Shown: one piece after another, positions 5,700 to 6,150 of the stretch
Numbering within the stretch: the stretch's first letter is position 1
How the letters are laid out: each line of letters starts with the position of its first letter
Source of the DNA: BMS3ABIN04 sp965554225
Lineage (GTDB): Bacteria; Bacteroidota; Ignavibacteria; Ignavibacteriales; Melioribacteraceae
Reading direction: 5' to 3'
Assembly (NCBI GenBank): GCA_965554225.1
Contig: CBEVZC010000160.1
Span: forward strand, 1 to 6,150
Length of the DNA: 6,150 bases
The notes under the pieces: model-generated
What the model was told of the DNA's origin: nothing
The model's database searches: none
The model's input: the letters and a program-made list of their open reading frames with translations, nothing else
Program-made: the position numbers and the translations under genes

Positions 5700-5746
5700 A
5701 ATCAATTATTATTTATTTATTCTTAACTATTATTGAGATTTTTAAA

Positions 5747-6150
5747 ATGTCATCTGTTAAAATTAAGCCGGTTAAATCGAAAAAAGAATTCAAACAATTT
5801 CTAAAATTTCCTTGGAAAATATACGAAGGTGACAAGAATTGGGTACCGCCTTTGTTCATGGAAAAAAAGAAAGTCCTGAATAAAGAAAAAAATCCGTTTT
5901 TCAAAGATGCTGATATGGAAATGTATCTTGCAGAAAGGAACGGTGAGTTAGTTGGAAGAATAGCCGCAATTAGAAATGATGCCCACAATAGAACACATAA
6001 TGAAAATATCGGCTTCTTTGGATTCTTTGAATCCGTAAACGACCAAGAAGTTGCTAATGAATTATTATCCACTGCAGAAAGTTGGATAAAACAGCAAGGT
6101 TTGGATGCTATGCGAGGTCCTGCTAACCCTTCTTCAAACGACGAATATGC
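5747..6150 (+). CDS. GNAT-like acyltransferase, N-terminal part, candidate ceramide synthase
   Basis: This ORF is open from ATG at 5747 to the window end without a stop, giving 134 complete codons of a longer protein. The N-terminus carries 'FPWKIYEGDKNWVPPL' (21-36), a GNAT-like strand 'MYLAERNGELVGRIAAIRN' (59-77), then IGFFGFFE (88-95) and GPANPSSNDEY (124-134). These are marks of a conserved family usually annotated as YghO-type N-acetyltransferases, in which the GP.N.S.N.E motif is followed by GLLVEGF. It follows the Spt-like gene by 47 bases on the same strand with no terminator between, so they probably form an operon. That context suggests it N-acylates the sphingoid base, as the GNAT-type bacterial ceramide synthase of Caulobacter does, but the acyl-CoA-binding half is out of view. 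Only a weak TTGAGA-like sequence precedes the start. Confidence 0.8.
   Translation, partial: MSSVKIKPVKSKKEFKQFLKFPWKIYEGDKNWVPPLFMEKKKVLNKEKNPFFKDADMEMYLAERNGELVGRIAAIRNDAHNRTHNENIGFFGFFESVNDQEVANELLSTAESWIKQQGLDAMRGPANPSSNDEY

Noticed and set aside
5713..6072. 119-codon minus-strand frame
   Set aside because: It is antisense to the GNAT-like gene, whose translation has clear family motifs; the minus frame has none.

Overview
The window reads as AT-rich bacterial chromosome from the Bacteroidota/Chlorobiota (FCB) side of the tree. An Ignavibacteria-like genome is my best guess. It rests on the secreted and lipoprotein types, the sphingolipid-type genes and the AT-rich spacers. Several genes have clear Shine-Dalgarno sites (AGGAG, GGAGG, AGGGA), which is unlike typical Bacteroidia. 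The assignment is inference; no 16S or marker gene is present.

Left edge, 1-1165: this is accessory DNA. Two attC-like sites (51-178 and 693-764) bracket a gene for a secreted, glycine-rich hypothetical protein, and together they form what looks like one complete integron gene cassette (about 173-758). The strongest evidence is that the first bases of the cassette (GTTATGC, 172-178) are exactly complementary to the R''-like box at its own far end (GCATAAC, 693-699), as expected of a cassette that circularises. A second cassette appears to start at 759 but holds only a 26-codon stub with a good ribosome binding site. The accessory stretch ends at a tRNA-Ala(GGC) gene on the minus strand, followed by low-complexity AT-rich repeats. 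No integrase is in view.

Middle, 1166-3456: a secreted PhoD-like phosphatase (minus strand) is transcribed divergently from a small lipoprotein with a cytochrome-c-like CX4CH motif. A DUF123/GIY-YIG nuclease-like gene with a GTG start overlaps the end of the lipoprotein gene by 17 bases. Its own 3' end runs 70 bases into the convergent epimerase gene.

Right part, 3387-6150: an NAD-dependent epimerase/reductase (minus) is divergent from a serine palmitoyltransferase-like PLP enzyme (plus, TTG start). The latter is followed after 47 bases by a GNAT-like acyltransferase that runs off the window. Serine palmitoyltransferase, an SDR/epimerase-type reductase and a GNAT-type acyltransferase are the three enzyme classes of the bacterial ceramide pathway described in Caulobacter. 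The most likely role of this block is therefore sphingoid base and ceramide synthesis: Spt condenses serine with a fatty acyl thioester, the acyltransferase N-acylates the product, and the epimerase-family protein reduces the keto group.
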